NCBI GenBank assembly: GCA_028819075.1
Contig: JAPPMM010000036.1
Span: 1-40,504, forward strand
DNA from: Gammaproteobacteria bacterium
GTDB taxonomy: Bacteria; Gemmatimonadota; Gemmatimonadetes; Longimicrobiales; Gaopeijiaceae
Reading direction: 5' to 3'
Length of the DNA: 40,504 nt
Below, piece by piece: positions 40,291 to 40,504 of this stretch. Below the pieces are notes generated by a model. That model saw nothing but the letters and a program-made list of their open reading frames with translations, was not told the origin of the DNA and ran no database searches. The stretch's first letter is position 1; each line of letters begins with the position of its first letter. Made by a program: the position numbers and the translations under genes.

Positions 40291-40473
40291 TCAGTAGCCG
40301 GGCCGGTCGCCCTCCCCGTCCTTGAGGCCGGCGACGAGGAGGCCGAGGACCTTGCCCGCGACGGGTCGGTCGAGCTTGTTCCGGGCGATGCTTGGTGGGA
40401 CGTCTTTCGCGGGTGTCCCGCGGGGCTGGCTGACGGCCTTAAGGTCCGTAAGCCAGCATACCCCACAAACTCA
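40291..40473 (-). pseudogene. coding remnant lacking a start codon
   Basis: On the minus strand a stop-to-stop stretch of 59 codons ends in a TGA at 40293-40291. Its third positions are almost all G or C, like the real genes, and the translation (ending AGKVLGLLVAGLKDGEGDRPGY) looks like a genuine soluble protein tail. There is no ATG, GTG or TTG in frame after the upstream stop at 40,473. It is probably the 3' end of a gene truncated by insertion or rearrangement, although a frameshift to an upstream part beyond the window cannot be excluded. I do not recognise the family. Confidence 0.4.
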
Positions 40474-40504
40474 TACAGATTCGCATCTTCCTGTGTTACT
40501 TGAG

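Noticed and set aside
40209-40466. 85-residue minus-strand frame at the right end
   Set aside because: It is Ser/Arg/Pro-rich as expected of a shadow frame; the adjacent frame has much stronger coding bias but no start.

Overview
The window is about 40.5 kb of very GC-rich DNA from a Gram-negative bacterium. The envelope genes (lptE, an lpxH-type diphosphatase, a heptose-phosphate adenylyltransferase), many predicted lipoproteins, a DUF5683 protein and paired M16 peptidases would fit Gemmatimonadota or a relative. That placement is an inference from gene content, not from a marker gene.

Layout. (1) Positions 1 to about 10,721 are the right-hand part of an integrative conjugative element. It carries a trb/VirB-type secretion module (trbJ-, trbL- and trbF-like genes), a spacer rich in inverted repeats that could be oriT, the virD4/traG coupling protein, a virB11/trbB ATPase, a very acidic small ORF coupled to an ArdC-type anti-restriction gene, a winged-helix protein, a small membrane protein, an excisionase-like gene and a tyrosine integrase. 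The integrase abuts the 3' end of tRNA-Pro(UGG), the likely attachment site. (2) Positions 10,722-22,136 are chromosomal and lie entirely on the minus strand. They form one long close-packed gene run: lipoprotein, lptE, a complete Mrp-type cation/proton antiporter with a split MrpA and three antiporter-type subunits, hemC, rfaE2 and rdgB. (3) Positions 22,202-32,450 carry lpxH, DUF5683, an active/inactive M16 peptidase pair, a GNAT acetyltransferase, an S9 peptidase homologue lacking an obvious catalytic His, an alpha/beta hydrolase and a sodium:solute symporter with a tiny membrane partner. (4) Positions 32,451-35,156 hold a selenocysteine tRNA and a 2.4-kb block with a zinc-binding ZrgA-like lipoprotein and a predicted exported (lipoprotein) agmatinase-family enzyme. 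The block is flanked by two diverged copies of a ~60-bp direct repeat, and a 24-bp inverted repeat sits between the two genes. (5) Positions 35,157-38,719 are a deoxyribose-phosphate aldolase of the long, animal-like type followed by an ALDH16-type double aldehyde dehydrogenase. Together they could convert deoxyribose-5-phosphate to glyceraldehyde-3-phosphate and acetate. (6) From about 38,720 to the end, a second element begins with a P4-type integrase, followed by a coding remnant without a start codon.

The most unusual signals are the exported ureohydrolase beside the metal-binding lipoprotein and putative Zur/Fur-type operator, the unexplained repeat pair next to tRNA-Sec, the candidate oriT, the acidic ORF coupled to ArdC, and the split Mrp complex.
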